Source: SIG603 sp044432645
GTDB lineage: Bacteria; Bacillota; Clostridia; Oscillospirales; Acutalibacteraceae
Direction: 5' to 3'
Length of the DNA stretch: 55,550 nt
Assembly: GCA_044432645.1 (NCBI GenBank)
Contig: JAWXUM010000016.1
Location: 1 to 55,550 of the forward strand
In this document: piece after piece, positions 34,369 through 42,905 of the stretch
Layout: each line of letters begins with the position of its first letter
Numbering within the stretch: the stretch's first letter is position 1
The notes under the pieces: generated by a model
The model's input: the letters and a program-made list of their open reading frames with translations, nothing else
Told to the model about the DNA's origin: nothing
The model's database searches: none
Program-made: the position numbers and the translations under genes

Positions 34369-35418
34369 TTATGCCTTAATCGCCCAGCGTAGTTTTGCTG
34401 ATCTTGCTCTTGAATTCACAAAACATTCGTCTTGTGACGGTCTTATTACATCTCTTGCGACGTCGCTGTAAACGCCATCACGCATACCTTGTTTAAAAGC
34501 TTTTTTCACCAGTCTATCTTCGCCTGAATGGAAAGTTAAAATTGCTACTTTTGCATTTTCGTTTAAAACTAGTGGAAGTTTATCTAAAAGGTCAAAAAGA
34601 ACCTCATACTCGTTGTTTATGTCAATTCTAAGTGCTTGAAAACAACGTTGACACGACTTTTTAGCAACCTCTTTTCTGTCTTTAGCTGGAATAAAACTAA
34701 GCGAATTTGTAATAACTTCGGCTAGCTTTTTTGTTGTGTCAATTTTATGTCCTGTTCTAATTTCCTTTACAATCGCATTAGAAATTTGCCTTGCATACGG
34801 CTCGTCGGAGTTTTCTATTAACATTCCCTCAAGTTCTGGCACGGAAATATCTTTAAGCCTTTGTGCAGCTGTAATCCCCTTTTCAGGGTTAAGCCTTAAG
34901 TCCAAAGGGCCATCTTGTTTGAAAGTAAAGCCTCGTTCTGGGTTGTCAATTTGCATTGAAGAAACACCTAAATCTGCCAAAACAAAATCGAATTTAATGC
35001 CTTCGTCTGCAAATTTATCAATTTGAGCAAAATTTCTAAGCTTAATTGTCAAAATATCTTCGCCAAAACCTAAATCTTCAAGCCTGCTTTTAGTTTTTTG
35101 TGATTCTATAGGGTCAACATCTGTTGCGTACATATGCCCACTGCCTTTAAGACACTCCATCATCGCTTTTGTGTGTCCACCATAACCCAATGTGCAGTCA
35201 AGCCCAGTTTGACCTGGTTTTATTTGTAAAATGTCTAAAATTTCCTTAACGCAAATTGAAATATGCATACCAGCTGGTGTTTTGCCTTTTTCTTTTATTT
35301 TAGCAACATCGTCTGCGTACTTTTCAGGGTTAAGTTCTTTGTACTTTTCGTTGTATTTTTTAGGGTGAGTTCCACCGTATCTTACACGGCGAACATGTGG
35401 CTTTTCTTGGTTTTCCAT
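34369..35418 (-). CDS. RsmH-like 16S rRNA methyltransferase variant with N-terminal extension
   Basis: RsmH methylates N4 of C1402 in 16S rRNA. This 349-residue protein has the SAM motif LDCTLGYGGHTKAMM, YATDVDP, LADLGVSSMQIDNPERGF and DGPLDLRLNP, all typical. Before the domain it carries about 55 extra residues (MENQEKPHVRRVRYGGTHPK..., ending TPAGMHISI). It is not in a dcw cluster, so it may be a paralogue with another target. ATG 35418 has CGAGGTAA upstream; a longer frame to 35547 runs into the next gene. Confidence 0.85.
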   Translation of the reverse strand: MENQEKPHVRRVRYGGTHPKKYNEKYKELNPEKYADDVAKIKEKGKTPAGMHISICVKEILDILQIKPGQTGLDCTLGYGGHTKAMMECLKGSGHMYATDVDPIESQKTKSRLEDLGFGEDILTIKLRNFAQIDKFADEGIKFDFVLADLGVSSMQIDNPERGFTFKQDGPLDLRLNPEKGITAAQRLKDISVPELEGMLIENSDEPYARQISNAIVKEIRTGHKIDTTKKLAEVITNSLSFIPAKDRKEVAKKSCQRCFQALRIDINNEYEVLFDLLDKLPLVLNENAKVAILTFHSGEDRLVKKAFKQGMRDGVYSDVARDVIRPSQDECFVNSRARSAKLRWAIKA

Positions 35419-35483
35419 AAAATTACCTCGTATAATCTTTTTAATATTATCATCAATATTTAAATCAAAATAGTCGACTGTTA

Positions 35484-36110
35484 TCAAGTTGTTTCTTTTG
35501 GTGTAGGAAGTGTTTGGTAAACTTCGGCTATCATTGACCTGCTCCAAAGGCCTGGGTCAATTCTTATTGAATAGCCTTTGCCACTTTCACAAATCCATTC
35601 TGACATTTTCGCTCTTGGCATTCCGTAAGCTGCTAAAATTGTCATAATTACGCCTGAATGTGTTACCAAAACAGCAGAAGTTGTGCCTGTAAACATCATG
35701 TTTTTAACTAAAACTTCAAAACCACTGCACACTCTTTGCATAAAAACAGCCATGCTTTCGCCCTCTGGTGGGTTTACACCAGCTTCTCCAGCCATCCATT
35801 TAGTAAAATTAGGGTCGTTTTCAAGCTCTTTAGCCGTTTTATTTTCCCATTTGCCAAAGTCGCATTCTGCCATTTCTAAAATAACGCTTGGGTCAGCTTC
35901 GGGGTATAAAACTTTTAAACTGTCTACACTTCTTGTGTTAGGACTTGCGTAAAAGCTTAAAGCTTTTGGGTAATCAAATTCGGTTTTGTTAGCCACCAAA
36001 GCCTTTAAGCCTTCCATAGAAAGTGGCGATTCAGTTCTGCCAATATAACGTCCTTCAATGTTACCTTGACAAAGACCATGACGGATAAGATGAATTGTGT
36101 AAGATTTCAT
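35484..36110 (-). CDS. Histidine phosphatase family protein
   Basis: The 208-residue protein has the branch-1 signature LIRHGLCQGN with RHG at residues 10-12, the typical RYIGRTESPLSMEG, a middle Glu in AECDFGKWE and the second His in LVTHSGVI. The family holds phosphoglycerate mutases and many phosphatases; the exact substrate is unknown. AGAGG precedes ATG 36110. The rsmH-like gene follows 65 bases later on the same strand. Confidence 0.9.
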   Translation of the reverse strand: MKSYTIHLIRHGLCQGNIEGRYIGRTESPLSMEGLKALVANKTEFDYPKALSFYASPNTRSVDSLKVLYPEADPSVILEMAECDFGKWENKTAKELENDPNFTKWMAGEAGVNPPEGESMAVFMQRVCSGFEVLVKNMMFTGTTSAVLVTHSGVIMTILAAYGMPRAKMSEWICESGKGYSIRIDPGLWSRSMIAEVYQTLPTPKETT

Positions 36111-36204
36111 ATAATACCTCTGATTTATTAATTGTGTATCGTTTTAAATAATATACTAAATGTAGAATATTTTAATTGTTTTTTCTGTAAAACCCTTATA
36201 TTCG

Positions 36205-36234
36205 TTGACTTTTACTGTATGTATATATTATACT
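36205..36234 (+). promoter_or_regulatory. Promoter of the XRE-asnB operon
   Basis: TTGACT (36205-36210) and TATACT (36229-36234) are 18 bases apart. The region is AT-rich with partial dyad symmetry around ACTGTATG and CTATATGT, possibly an autoregulatory site. Confidence 0.6.
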
Positions 36235-36267
36235 ATATGTTAAGAAAAAGTAAAGAGGGGAATATTT

Positions 36268-36837
36268 TTGGACAACCATTTCGCACACAATATCACAGCC
36301 CTTAGAAAGGACAAAGGGCTTAGCCAAAAGCAAGTTGCGGCTGATTTAAAAATTTCACAGGCTCTGTTGTCACACTATGAAAAAGGAATTCGTGAATGTG
36401 GGCTTGATTTTGTTGTAAAAATGTCAAATTATTTTGATGTTTCCTGCGATTATCTTTTAGGTGTTCACACCGAAAATAAAAGTATCAAAACTAAAAATAG
36501 CAAAGAACAAAAAACTATAAACTCTAGTGTTACTATTGTATTTGATATGCTTGAAAAAATCAATAGTAAAAATTTATCAAAAGAAGTTACACATTATTTA
36601 AATTTTGCTGTATACACTATATTAAGGTATATTTGCAAAGAAGATGAAGCTTTTTTTGATTTAGATAAAGATAGTTTTTCGGCTTTAACAAGTGCAAAAA
36701 TGACCTTGTGTAAGGCGAATATTAAGAAAACTATTAAAAAAGAAGTATTAAATGAAAAGCTTATAAATGTACAGACATTTATGAAAAAGGAAAATGAAAT
36801 TAAATTGCTTGTAGAGAAAGCAGAAATCGACGATTAG
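36268..36837 (+). CDS. XRE-family regulator with C-terminal domain
   Basis: The 189-residue protein has an N-terminal Cro/C1 helix-turn-helix (LRKDKGLSQKQVAADLKISQ, then LLSHYEKG and FDVSCDYLLGV) and a helical C-terminal region of about 120 residues without a motif I know. The start is TTG 36268, with GAGGGG seven bases upstream. It ends 12 bases before asnB and is the first gene of that operon, so it probably controls it. Confidence 0.87.
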   Translation: MDNHFAHNITALRKDKGLSQKQVAADLKISQALLSHYEKGIRECGLDFVVKMSNYFDVSCDYLLGVHTENKSIKTKNSKEQKTINSSVTIVFDMLEKINSKNLSKEVTHYLNFAVYTILRYICKEDEAFFDLDKDSFSALTSAKMTLCKANIKKTIKKEVLNEKLINVQTFMKKENEIKLLVEKAEIDD

Positions 36838-36849
36838 AAAGGAAATGTT

Positions 36850-38685
36850 ATGTGCGGTTTTGTAGGATTTATTGGCGTTAAAGACAGCCAAATGCAAGGG
36901 GAAATATTGAAAAATATGACCGATAGAATTGCCCACCGTGGACCTGACGATGCAGATTATTACACTGACGAAGATATTTCGCTAGGCTTTAGAAGACTTA
37001 GCATTATCGACTTAGAGGGTGGCAGACAACCGATTATAAACGAAGACAAAACCAAAGTTCTAATGTTCAATGGCGAAATTTATAACTATCAAGGCTTAAG
37101 AGAACAACTTTTAGAAAAAGGACATGTTTTTACAACAAAAACCGACTCAGAAGTTTTACTTCATGGCTATGAAGAGTGGGGAACTGACCTTTTAAATAAA
37201 CTTCGTGGTATGTTTGCTTTTATTATTTGGGATAAAGTAAGCAAAGAATTTTTTGCAGCACGTGACTTTTTTGGTATTAAACCGTTTTATTACAGCCAAA
37301 TGAACGGTACATTTATGTTTGGTTCAGAGATTAAAGCCTTTTTAGCTCACCCAGACTTTAAAAAAGAACTCAACGAAAGAGCCTTAGAAAGCTATCTTTC
37401 GTTTCAATATTCAGTAGGGCATGAAACATTTTTCAAAAATGTTTTCAAACTTCCACCAGCACATTATTTAAAAGTTAAAGACGGCAAAGCTGAAATTACA
37501 AGGTACTGGATACCAGAGTTTAACAGTGAAGAAGATAAAGATTTAGATTATTGGACAGATGAAATTGAAAAAGTTTTTGATAATTCTGTTGAAGCACATA
37601 AAATAAGCGACGTTGAAGTTGGTTCTTTTTTGTCAAGTGGTGTTGACTCAAGCTATGTTGCTTGTTCTGCCAATGTTGACAAAACTTTTACAGTTGGTTT
37701 TGACAATGGCGAAAAATACAACGAAACAAGCTACGCTAAAGAACTTTCAGAGCAAATTCCTGTTAAAAATATAAGTAAAATCATCACACCAGAAGAATTT
37801 TGGGGAAATTTTAGCAAAATTCAATACCATATGGACGAGCCTTTAGCAGACCCGTCTGCAGCTGCGCTTTATTTTGTTTGTAATACAGCTTCGAAACATC
37901 TAAAAGTTTGCCTTTCTGGCGAGGGTGCTGACGAACTTTTTGGCGGATATAACATTTACCGTGAACCACTTTCAGTGCCAGCTTACAATATAATTCCTTT
38001 TTGTATTAGAAGATTTATCGGAAAAATTGCTGCAAAACTTCCTAAAAAATCTGGTGTTAATTTCCTTATAAGACGTGGTAAAACACTAGAAGAAAGATTT
38101 ATTGGCAATGCGTATATGTTTAGCGAAGAAGAGAGAAAAGCTATTTTGAAAATCAAAACCGATGCAAAATCTCCGGCTGAACTTGTTAAACCTTATTACG
38201 ACATGGTTAAAGACAAAGATGTAGTTACAAAAATGCAGTTTGTCGATATAAATATGTGGATGATAGGTGATATTCTTTTAAAAGCAGACAAAATGAGCAT
38301 GGCAAATTCGCTTGAAGTTAGAGTTCCATTTTTAGACAAAGAACTTATGGCAGTGGCTGGGAGAATACCACTTAAATATAAAGTGAATAAAGAAAACACA
38401 AAATTTGCTATGAGAACAGCAGCTGCAAGACGTATGCCACCAAAATGGTCAACTAAGAAAAAGCTAGGCTTCCCAACTCCTACTCGTGAGTGGTTAAAGC
38501 AAGACGAGTATTATAATGTAGTGAAAACAGCGTTTACAGATGATATTGCTGGACAGTTTTTCCACACAGATATGCTAGTAAAACTTTTAGACGACCACAA
38601 AAATCTAAAAGCCGACAACAGCAGACGTGTTTGGACGGTTTACACATTTTTAGTATGGTATAAAAGGTTTTTTATTGAGGAATAA
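36850..38685 (+). CDS. asnB: Asparagine synthetase-type glutamine amidotransferase, paralogue 1
   Basis: The 611-residue protein has the class II glutaminase domain with Cys at position 2 (MCGFVGFIG), HRGPDDADYY and FNGEIYNYQG, then the ATP pyrophosphatase loop FLSSGVDSSYVA and LSGEGADELFGG. Members make asparagine or amidate other carboxylates; in several Firmicutes they amidate diaminopimelate or D-Asp in peptidoglycan. It is followed by an ATP-grasp ligase and a second asnB, which points to a cell-wall role here. Confidence 0.9.
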   Translation: MCGFVGFIGVKDSQMQGEILKNMTDRIAHRGPDDADYYTDEDISLGFRRLSIIDLEGGRQPIINEDKTKVLMFNGEIYNYQGLREQLLEKGHVFTTKTDSEVLLHGYEEWGTDLLNKLRGMFAFIIWDKVSKEFFAARDFFGIKPFYYSQMNGTFMFGSEIKAFLAHPDFKKELNERALESYLSFQYSVGHETFFKNVFKLPPAHYLKVKDGKAEITRYWIPEFNSEEDKDLDYWTDEIEKVFDNSVEAHKISDVEVGSFLSSGVDSSYVACSANVDKTFTVGFDNGEKYNETSYAKELSEQIPVKNISKIITPEEFWGNFSKIQYHMDEPLADPSAAALYFVCNTASKHLKVCLSGEGADELFGGYNIYREPLSVPAYNIIPFCIRRFIGKIAAKLPKKSGVNFLIRRGKTLEERFIGNAYMFSEEERKAILKIKTDAKSPAELVKPYYDMVKDKDVVTKMQFVDINMWMIGDILLKADKMSMANSLEVRVPFLDKELMAVAGRIPLKYKVNKENTKFAMRTAAARRMPPKWSTKKKLGFPTPTREWLKQDEYYNVVKTAFTDDIAGQFFHTDMLVKLLDDHKNLKADNSRRVWTVYTFLVWYKRFFIEE

Positions 38686-38738
38686 GCTGTAGGGAACGTG
38701 CATTGTGCGCTTCGAAAAAACGACAACGAGAGGTTATT

Positions 38739-39962
38739 ATGACTAACGACTTTTTACCTGTCCTTTTGGGCAGTGATATAAATGTATACGGCATGGCTAG
38801 GTCTTTTCATCAGGCTTACGGAATTAATTCTGTAGCAGTTGGAAAAGGCATTTTAACCGTGTGCACAAACAGCAAAATTGTAAAAGTAGAGTGCGTAGAG
38901 CCACGTCTTGAAGAAGACGAAATTTTCGTTAAAACTCTTTTAGATTTTGCCAAAAGATACCCAAACATCAAAAAACTTTTGGTTCCTTGTGGGGATAACT
39001 ACATTAAAATGTTAGTTAGAAATCAAGATAAATTAAAAGGAACATATTTGTTTGAGTGTATAGAGAATGACCTTTTAATGCGACTTAGCATTAAAGAAAG
39101 TTTTTATCAGGTTTGTAGCGAAAATGGATTTTTATTCCCTGAAACTACAACTGCTACTTTCGAAAATTATAAAAGATTAGAACTTCCGTTTGATTTTCCT
39201 GTAATTATCAAGCCGTCAAACTCCGTTGCCTATTGGAACTGTTCTTTTCCACATAAAAAGAAAGTTTTTTTAGCACATACTAAAGAAGAATACGATGAGA
39301 TTTTAAAGGCGATTTACGGCTCTAGCTATAAAGATAATTTAATTATACAAGACTATATCCCAGGTGACGACAGCAATATGCGTGTTATGAACTGTTTTTG
39401 TGGCAAGGACAAAAAAGTTAAACTTGTCGCTTTAGGAAACGCAGTTTTAGAGGAACATTCTCCAGAGGGCATAGGAAGTTACGGCGCAATTATAAATAGC
39501 ACCGACTATGAACTTAGCGAAACAATGGTAAAGTTTCTAGAAAGCATTGGATATGTTGGTTTTGCCAATTTCGACATGAAATATGATTGTCGTGACGGCA
39601 AATACAAACTTTTCGAGATGAATTTAAGACAGGGCAGAAGTAGTTATTTTGTAACAGCTGCTGGTTATAATATTGCAAAATATTTGGCTGACGATGTTGT
39701 TTACGGCAAAGAAATGGACTTGACAATAGCTACTAACAAAGTGCTTTATACAATTATCCCTAAAAGCGTAATTTATAAATACACAAAAGATGAAAAAGTA
39801 AAAGAAGAGGCAAAAAAACTCATAAAACAAGGCAAAGTTTGTGGCTCTTATTATTATGAAAAAGACAGAAATGTAAAAAGATTTATAGCGTATATGAAAA
39901 ATCAGTACAGCTATATTGCCAAATATAAAAGATATTTTGGCAATAAAGGTTTAAAAGATTAG
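38739..39962 (+). CDS. ATP-grasp carboxylate-amine ligase (D-aspartate ligase-like)
   Basis: The 407-residue protein begins TNDFLPVLLGSDINVYGMAR, close in style to the D-aspartate ligases that attach D-Asp to the peptidoglycan stem lysine. The ATP-grasp parts include FPVIIKPSNSVAYWN, LIIQDYIPGDDSNMR and the metal-binding KLFEMNLRQGRS. ATG 38739 with AGAGG upstream is chosen over an in-frame ATG at 38703, which lies in a short GTAGGGAACG repeat. The substrate is inferred from its place between two asnB genes. Confidence 0.8.
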   Translation: MTNDFLPVLLGSDINVYGMARSFHQAYGINSVAVGKGILTVCTNSKIVKVECVEPRLEEDEIFVKTLLDFAKRYPNIKKLLVPCGDNYIKMLVRNQDKLKGTYLFECIENDLLMRLSIKESFYQVCSENGFLFPETTTATFENYKRLELPFDFPVIIKPSNSVAYWNCSFPHKKKVFLAHTKEEYDEILKAIYGSSYKDNLIIQDYIPGDDSNMRVMNCFCGKDKKVKLVALGNAVLEEHSPEGIGSYGAIINSTDYELSETMVKFLESIGYVGFANFDMKYDCRDGKYKLFEMNLRQGRSSYFVTAAGYNIAKYLADDVVYGKEMDLTIATNKVLYTIIPKSVIYKYTKDEKVKEEAKKLIKQGKVCGSYYYEKDRNVKRFIAYMKNQYSYIAKYKRYFGNKGLKD

Positions 39963-40030
39963 GCGATACACAGTTAATGCGTAAATAGCAGGGACGAATT
40001 GAATACCAATGCTACAAATTTGAGATTTGG

Positions 40031-40055
40031 GTAGGGAACGCAACGTATGCGTTCC
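40031..40055. repeat. GTAGGGAACG palindrome
   Basis: GGAACGCA and TGCGTTCC form a hairpin after GTA, in the 200-base gap before the second asnB. Related hairpins occur at about 27530 and 55370. Confidence 0.6.
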
Positions 40056-40130
40056 ACACAATAAAACTCAATTTTGTTAAGTTTGTGACATTAATTTCAT
40101 ATTCGCCCACAAATATGAAAAGAAAGGTAA

Positions 40131-40152
40131 ATCATGTTTTTTATTTAACATG
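40131..40152 (+). promoter_or_regulatory. Hairpin between purine tract and the second asnB start
   Basis: ATCATGTT and AACATGAT pair perfectly around an AT-rich loop. AAAGAAAGGT lies just before it and the ATG at 40165 lies after it, an arrangement like the fabH leader. Confidence 0.5.
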
Positions 40153-40164
40153 ATAGGTATATAT

Positions 40165-42015
40165 ATGTGCGGATTTGTAGGATACACACACTCAAACCAC
40201 GTGCTTAACCACGACGAGGTCATAAAATCTATGTGCGATAGAATTGTCCACCGTGGACCTGACGATGCTCATTATTATGTAGACGGTGGAATTTCACTAG
40301 GATTTAGACGTCTTAGCATTATTGACCTTGAGGGTGGTAGACAGCCAATTTTGAACGAAGATGGAACGAAAGTTTTGCTTTTCAACGGGGAAATTTACAA
40401 CTATCAAGGCTTAAGAGAACAGCTGATTGAAGCTGGGCATATTTTTACAACAAAAACGGACTCAGAAGTTTTACTTCACGGCTATGAGCAGTGGGGCAAG
40501 GATTTGCTTCAAAAGCTTCGTGGCATGTTTGCCTTTGTTATTTGGGATATAAAGGAGCAAAAACTTTTTGGCGCTAGGGATATTTTTGGTATTAAACCGT
40601 TTTATTATTACCTAAAAGACGGCGAATTTATGTTTGGGTCTGAAATTAAAAGCTTTTTAGACCACCCAAAATTTGTGAAAAGTTTAAACGAAGATATGAT
40701 TCCGTTGTATCTTTCTTATGAGTATATTCCAAACGAAAATACTATTTTTAACGATGTTTTTAAACTTCCTGGCGCATATTGTTTTGAATACTGCAAAGGC
40801 GAAATTAAGACCGAAAAATATTACGATGTTAAATATAAAATCGACAACACAAAAACACTTGAAGATTGGGAAAATCTAATAGAAAAGAAATTTGTGGACT
40901 CAGTAGATGTTCACCAAATAGCTGACGTTGAAGTTGGTTGTTTTCTTTCAAGTGGTGTCGACTCTAGCTATGTTGTAAACGAAGTTGCCAAGGGAGCTAA
41001 AGCTGTTAAAACTTTTTCAGTTGGCTATGAAGAAGAAAAATACAGCGAGCTTTCATATGCTCAGGAGTTTTCAAAGCATATTGGAGTTGAAAATATCAGC
41101 AATAAAGTAAGCTCAAAAGAATTTTTCGACAGCGTTGCCAACATTCAGTATTTCATGGACGAGCCTATGCCTAATCCGTCAGAAATTCCACTTTACTTTT
41201 TGGCACAAAACGCTGCTAAACATGTCAAAGTTGTGCTTTCAGGCGAGGGTGCTGACGAGCTTTTTGGTGGCTACCCAATGTATTTAGCTGGTGGACATTT
41301 TGCAAGATACAGTAAAATTCCAAAACCTATTCGAAAAGCAGCTGCTGGAGTTGCAAAAAAATTACCACATTTCAGTGGTAAAAACTTTATTATAAGAGGT
41401 GCTATGGAGCCTTTCGAAAGGTTCATGCGTGCTAATTATGTTTTCGAACAGGGTGAAACTCAAAAATACTTAAAAAAAGAAATCAAAACTGAAAAACCAG
41501 AAATGTATAGCAAACCATATTTTGATGAAATTGCTAAATTAGGCTTAGACGAAGTTACTCAACTACAATATGTAGACATGAAAACATGGATGATGTACGA
41601 CATATTGCTAAAAGCTGACAGAATGAGCATGGCTAATTCACTAGAACTTAGAGTTCCATTTTTAGATAAAGAAATGTTAGAGCTTTCTTTGACTATTCCA
41701 ACTAAGTTTAGGGCAGCAAACGAAATAACAAAAGTTGCGCTTCGTGGCGCTGCAATAAAACAACTTCCTGAAAAAACAGCGAAAAAGCCAAAACTAGGTT
41801 TCCCAGTTCCACTTAATGACTGGTTAAGAGAAGATGAATATTACGAAATAGTAAAAACAGCTTTTTTAAGTGATATTTCTAAAAAATTCTTCCATACAAG
41901 TCAAATTATGAAACTTTTGGATGACCATAAAGCTGGTAAAAATGGAAATATGCAAAAAATTTGGTCTTTTTACACATTTATCGTGTGGTATGAGCAGTTT
42001 TTTGTTTTAAATTAA
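40165..42015 (+). CDS. Asparagine synthetase-type glutamine amidotransferase, paralogue 2
   Basis: A 616-residue paralogue of the gene at 36850 with the same motifs: MCGFVGYTHS, HRGPDDAHYY, FNGEIYNYQG, FLSSGVDSSYVV and LSGEGADELFGG. The start must be ATG 40165, because the nucleophile Cys has to be residue 2; an earlier ATG at 40150 would bury it. It shares long stretches with paralogue 1, especially in the glutaminase domain, so the pair probably arose by duplication and may act on different carboxylates. Its terminator is duplicated by a mobile element. Confidence 0.88.
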   Translation: MCGFVGYTHSNHVLNHDEVIKSMCDRIVHRGPDDAHYYVDGGISLGFRRLSIIDLEGGRQPILNEDGTKVLLFNGEIYNYQGLREQLIEAGHIFTTKTDSEVLLHGYEQWGKDLLQKLRGMFAFVIWDIKEQKLFGARDIFGIKPFYYYLKDGEFMFGSEIKSFLDHPKFVKSLNEDMIPLYLSYEYIPNENTIFNDVFKLPGAYCFEYCKGEIKTEKYYDVKYKIDNTKTLEDWENLIEKKFVDSVDVHQIADVEVGCFLSSGVDSSYVVNEVAKGAKAVKTFSVGYEEEKYSELSYAQEFSKHIGVENISNKVSSKEFFDSVANIQYFMDEPMPNPSEIPLYFLAQNAAKHVKVVLSGEGADELFGGYPMYLAGGHFARYSKIPKPIRKAAAGVAKKLPHFSGKNFIIRGAMEPFERFMRANYVFEQGETQKYLKKEIKTEKPEMYSKPYFDEIAKLGLDEVTQLQYVDMKTWMMYDILLKADRMSMANSLELRVPFLDKEMLELSLTIPTKFRAANEITKVALRGAAIKQLPEKTAKKPKLGFPVPLNDWLREDEYYEIVKTAFLSDISKKFFHTSQIMKLLDDHKAGKNGNMQKIWSFYTFIVWYEQFFVLN

Positions 42016-42019
42016 AAAA

Positions 42020-42044
42020 ATAGAGGCGATTTGTTCGCCTCTAT
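42020..42044 (+). repeat. Target site duplication, left copy (terminator hairpin)
   Basis: ATAGAGGCGATTTG...CTCTAT, 25 bases, identical to 42289-42313. It is a perfect stem, AGAGGCGA with TCGCCTCT, preceded by a run of A but no longer followed by T. Confidence 0.92.
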
Positions 42045-42288
42045 CAGACTTTCAAAAAACCTATATTGTAAAAAATGTTGCACAAACATTGTAGGGGCGA
42101 GCTGTGCTCGTCCGTGGATAAAACAAAAAGTTTTGTCTTGTTTTGTGTAAAATAGAGAAATATTTTTATTGATTTTATAAAAGCACTAAATTAACATCTT
42201 GATTTCGGACGAGCACAGCTCGCCCCTACCATTTTAAAAATATATTTTCGGTATTTTACACAAATACAAAACCTTTTTCGACAAGCTG
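42045..42288 (+). mobile_element. 244-bp MITE, copy A
   Basis: Runs from CAGACTTTCAAAAAACC to TTTTTCGACAAGCTG. The imperfect outer inverted repeats are CAGACTTTCAAAAAACC and CAGCTTGTCGAAAAAGG. The 139-bp core (42091-42229) has 24-base ends GTAGGGGCGAGCTG.../...CAGCTCGCCCCTAC, each able to fold. No reading frame is seen. It is exactly bracketed by a 25-bp duplication of the asnB terminator. Confidence 0.9.
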
Positions 42289-42318
42289 ATAGAGGCGATT
42301 TGTTCGCCTCTATTTTTT
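42289..42318. terminator. Terminator of asnB, right copy of the duplication
   Basis: The same 25-base hairpin as 42020-42044, here followed by TTTTT, so this copy keeps terminator function for the plus strand. Confidence 0.88.
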
Positions 42319-42424
42319 GTGGTTTTGTAAAGTTGTGTCTAACCCTCGGTAGGGCGTGGAAGCCCTATCATACAGAGTTTAACGCTTAAATGCGATGCGT
42401 TGCATATGATAAATCTAAAAAATA

Positions 42425-42901
42425 TTAAGATAAAGCATATTTAAGTCCAGTGTGGTCACGCAGATAAGTGCTGAATTTTTCCCAATAGTCTTTGTGTTGT
42501 TCGTAATTTTCAAACATGGTCAAAGCCTCTTGTAAATCAACCCAATGCACGGCGCAACCTAATTTTTTTTCATCTTCGGTTAGGTGTTTTTCGCCCTGTG
42601 CTATTATTTCACACACGAAATATTGACCTAAAAAGCACATTTCGTGGCAATATTCTTCAACCTTAATTTTTGTGCTAATAGTTTTACAAATATAGCCTGT
42701 TTCTTCTAAAAGTTCACGAACACAACATTCTTCTATGGTTTCACCGTCTTCAAGGCCACCACCTGGTAGCATGAAAATGTCTTGTTTTTCGTTTTTTACA
42801 AGTAGAAGTTTACCGTTTTTTATAACTATACCCCTTGCAGAGCGTCTAGTTCTTTGGCAAACGGCGTGGCGATTTTCGTGGTATATTTTTTCTGTATGCA
42901 T
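42425..42901 (-). CDS. NUDIX hydrolase
   Basis: The 158-residue protein has the NUDIX box GGGLEDGETIEECCVREL...EETGY, so it cleaves a nucleoside diphosphate linked to another group; the substrate is unknown. The start is uncertain: ATG 42901 gives MHTEKIYHENRHAV, while ATG 42916 overlaps the preceding gene by 11 bases. The frame is open to 42955, but that part lies inside the Dabb gene. Third gene of the minus-strand trmH-Dabb-NUDIX operon. Confidence 0.88.
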   Translation of the reverse strand: MHTEKIYHENRHAVCQRTRRSARGIVIKNGKLLLVKNEKQDIFMLPGGGLEDGETIEECCVRELLEETGYICKTISTKIKVEEYCHEMCFLGQYFVCEIIAQGEKHLTEDEKKLGCAVHWVDLQEALTMFENYEQHKDYWEKFSTYLRDHTGLKYALS

Positions 42902-42905
42902 ATCA

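Noticed and set aside
35419..35547. Extension of the rsmH-like gene to 35547
   Set aside because: It would overlap the end of the phosphatase gene, and a good ribosome binding site stands before ATG 35418.
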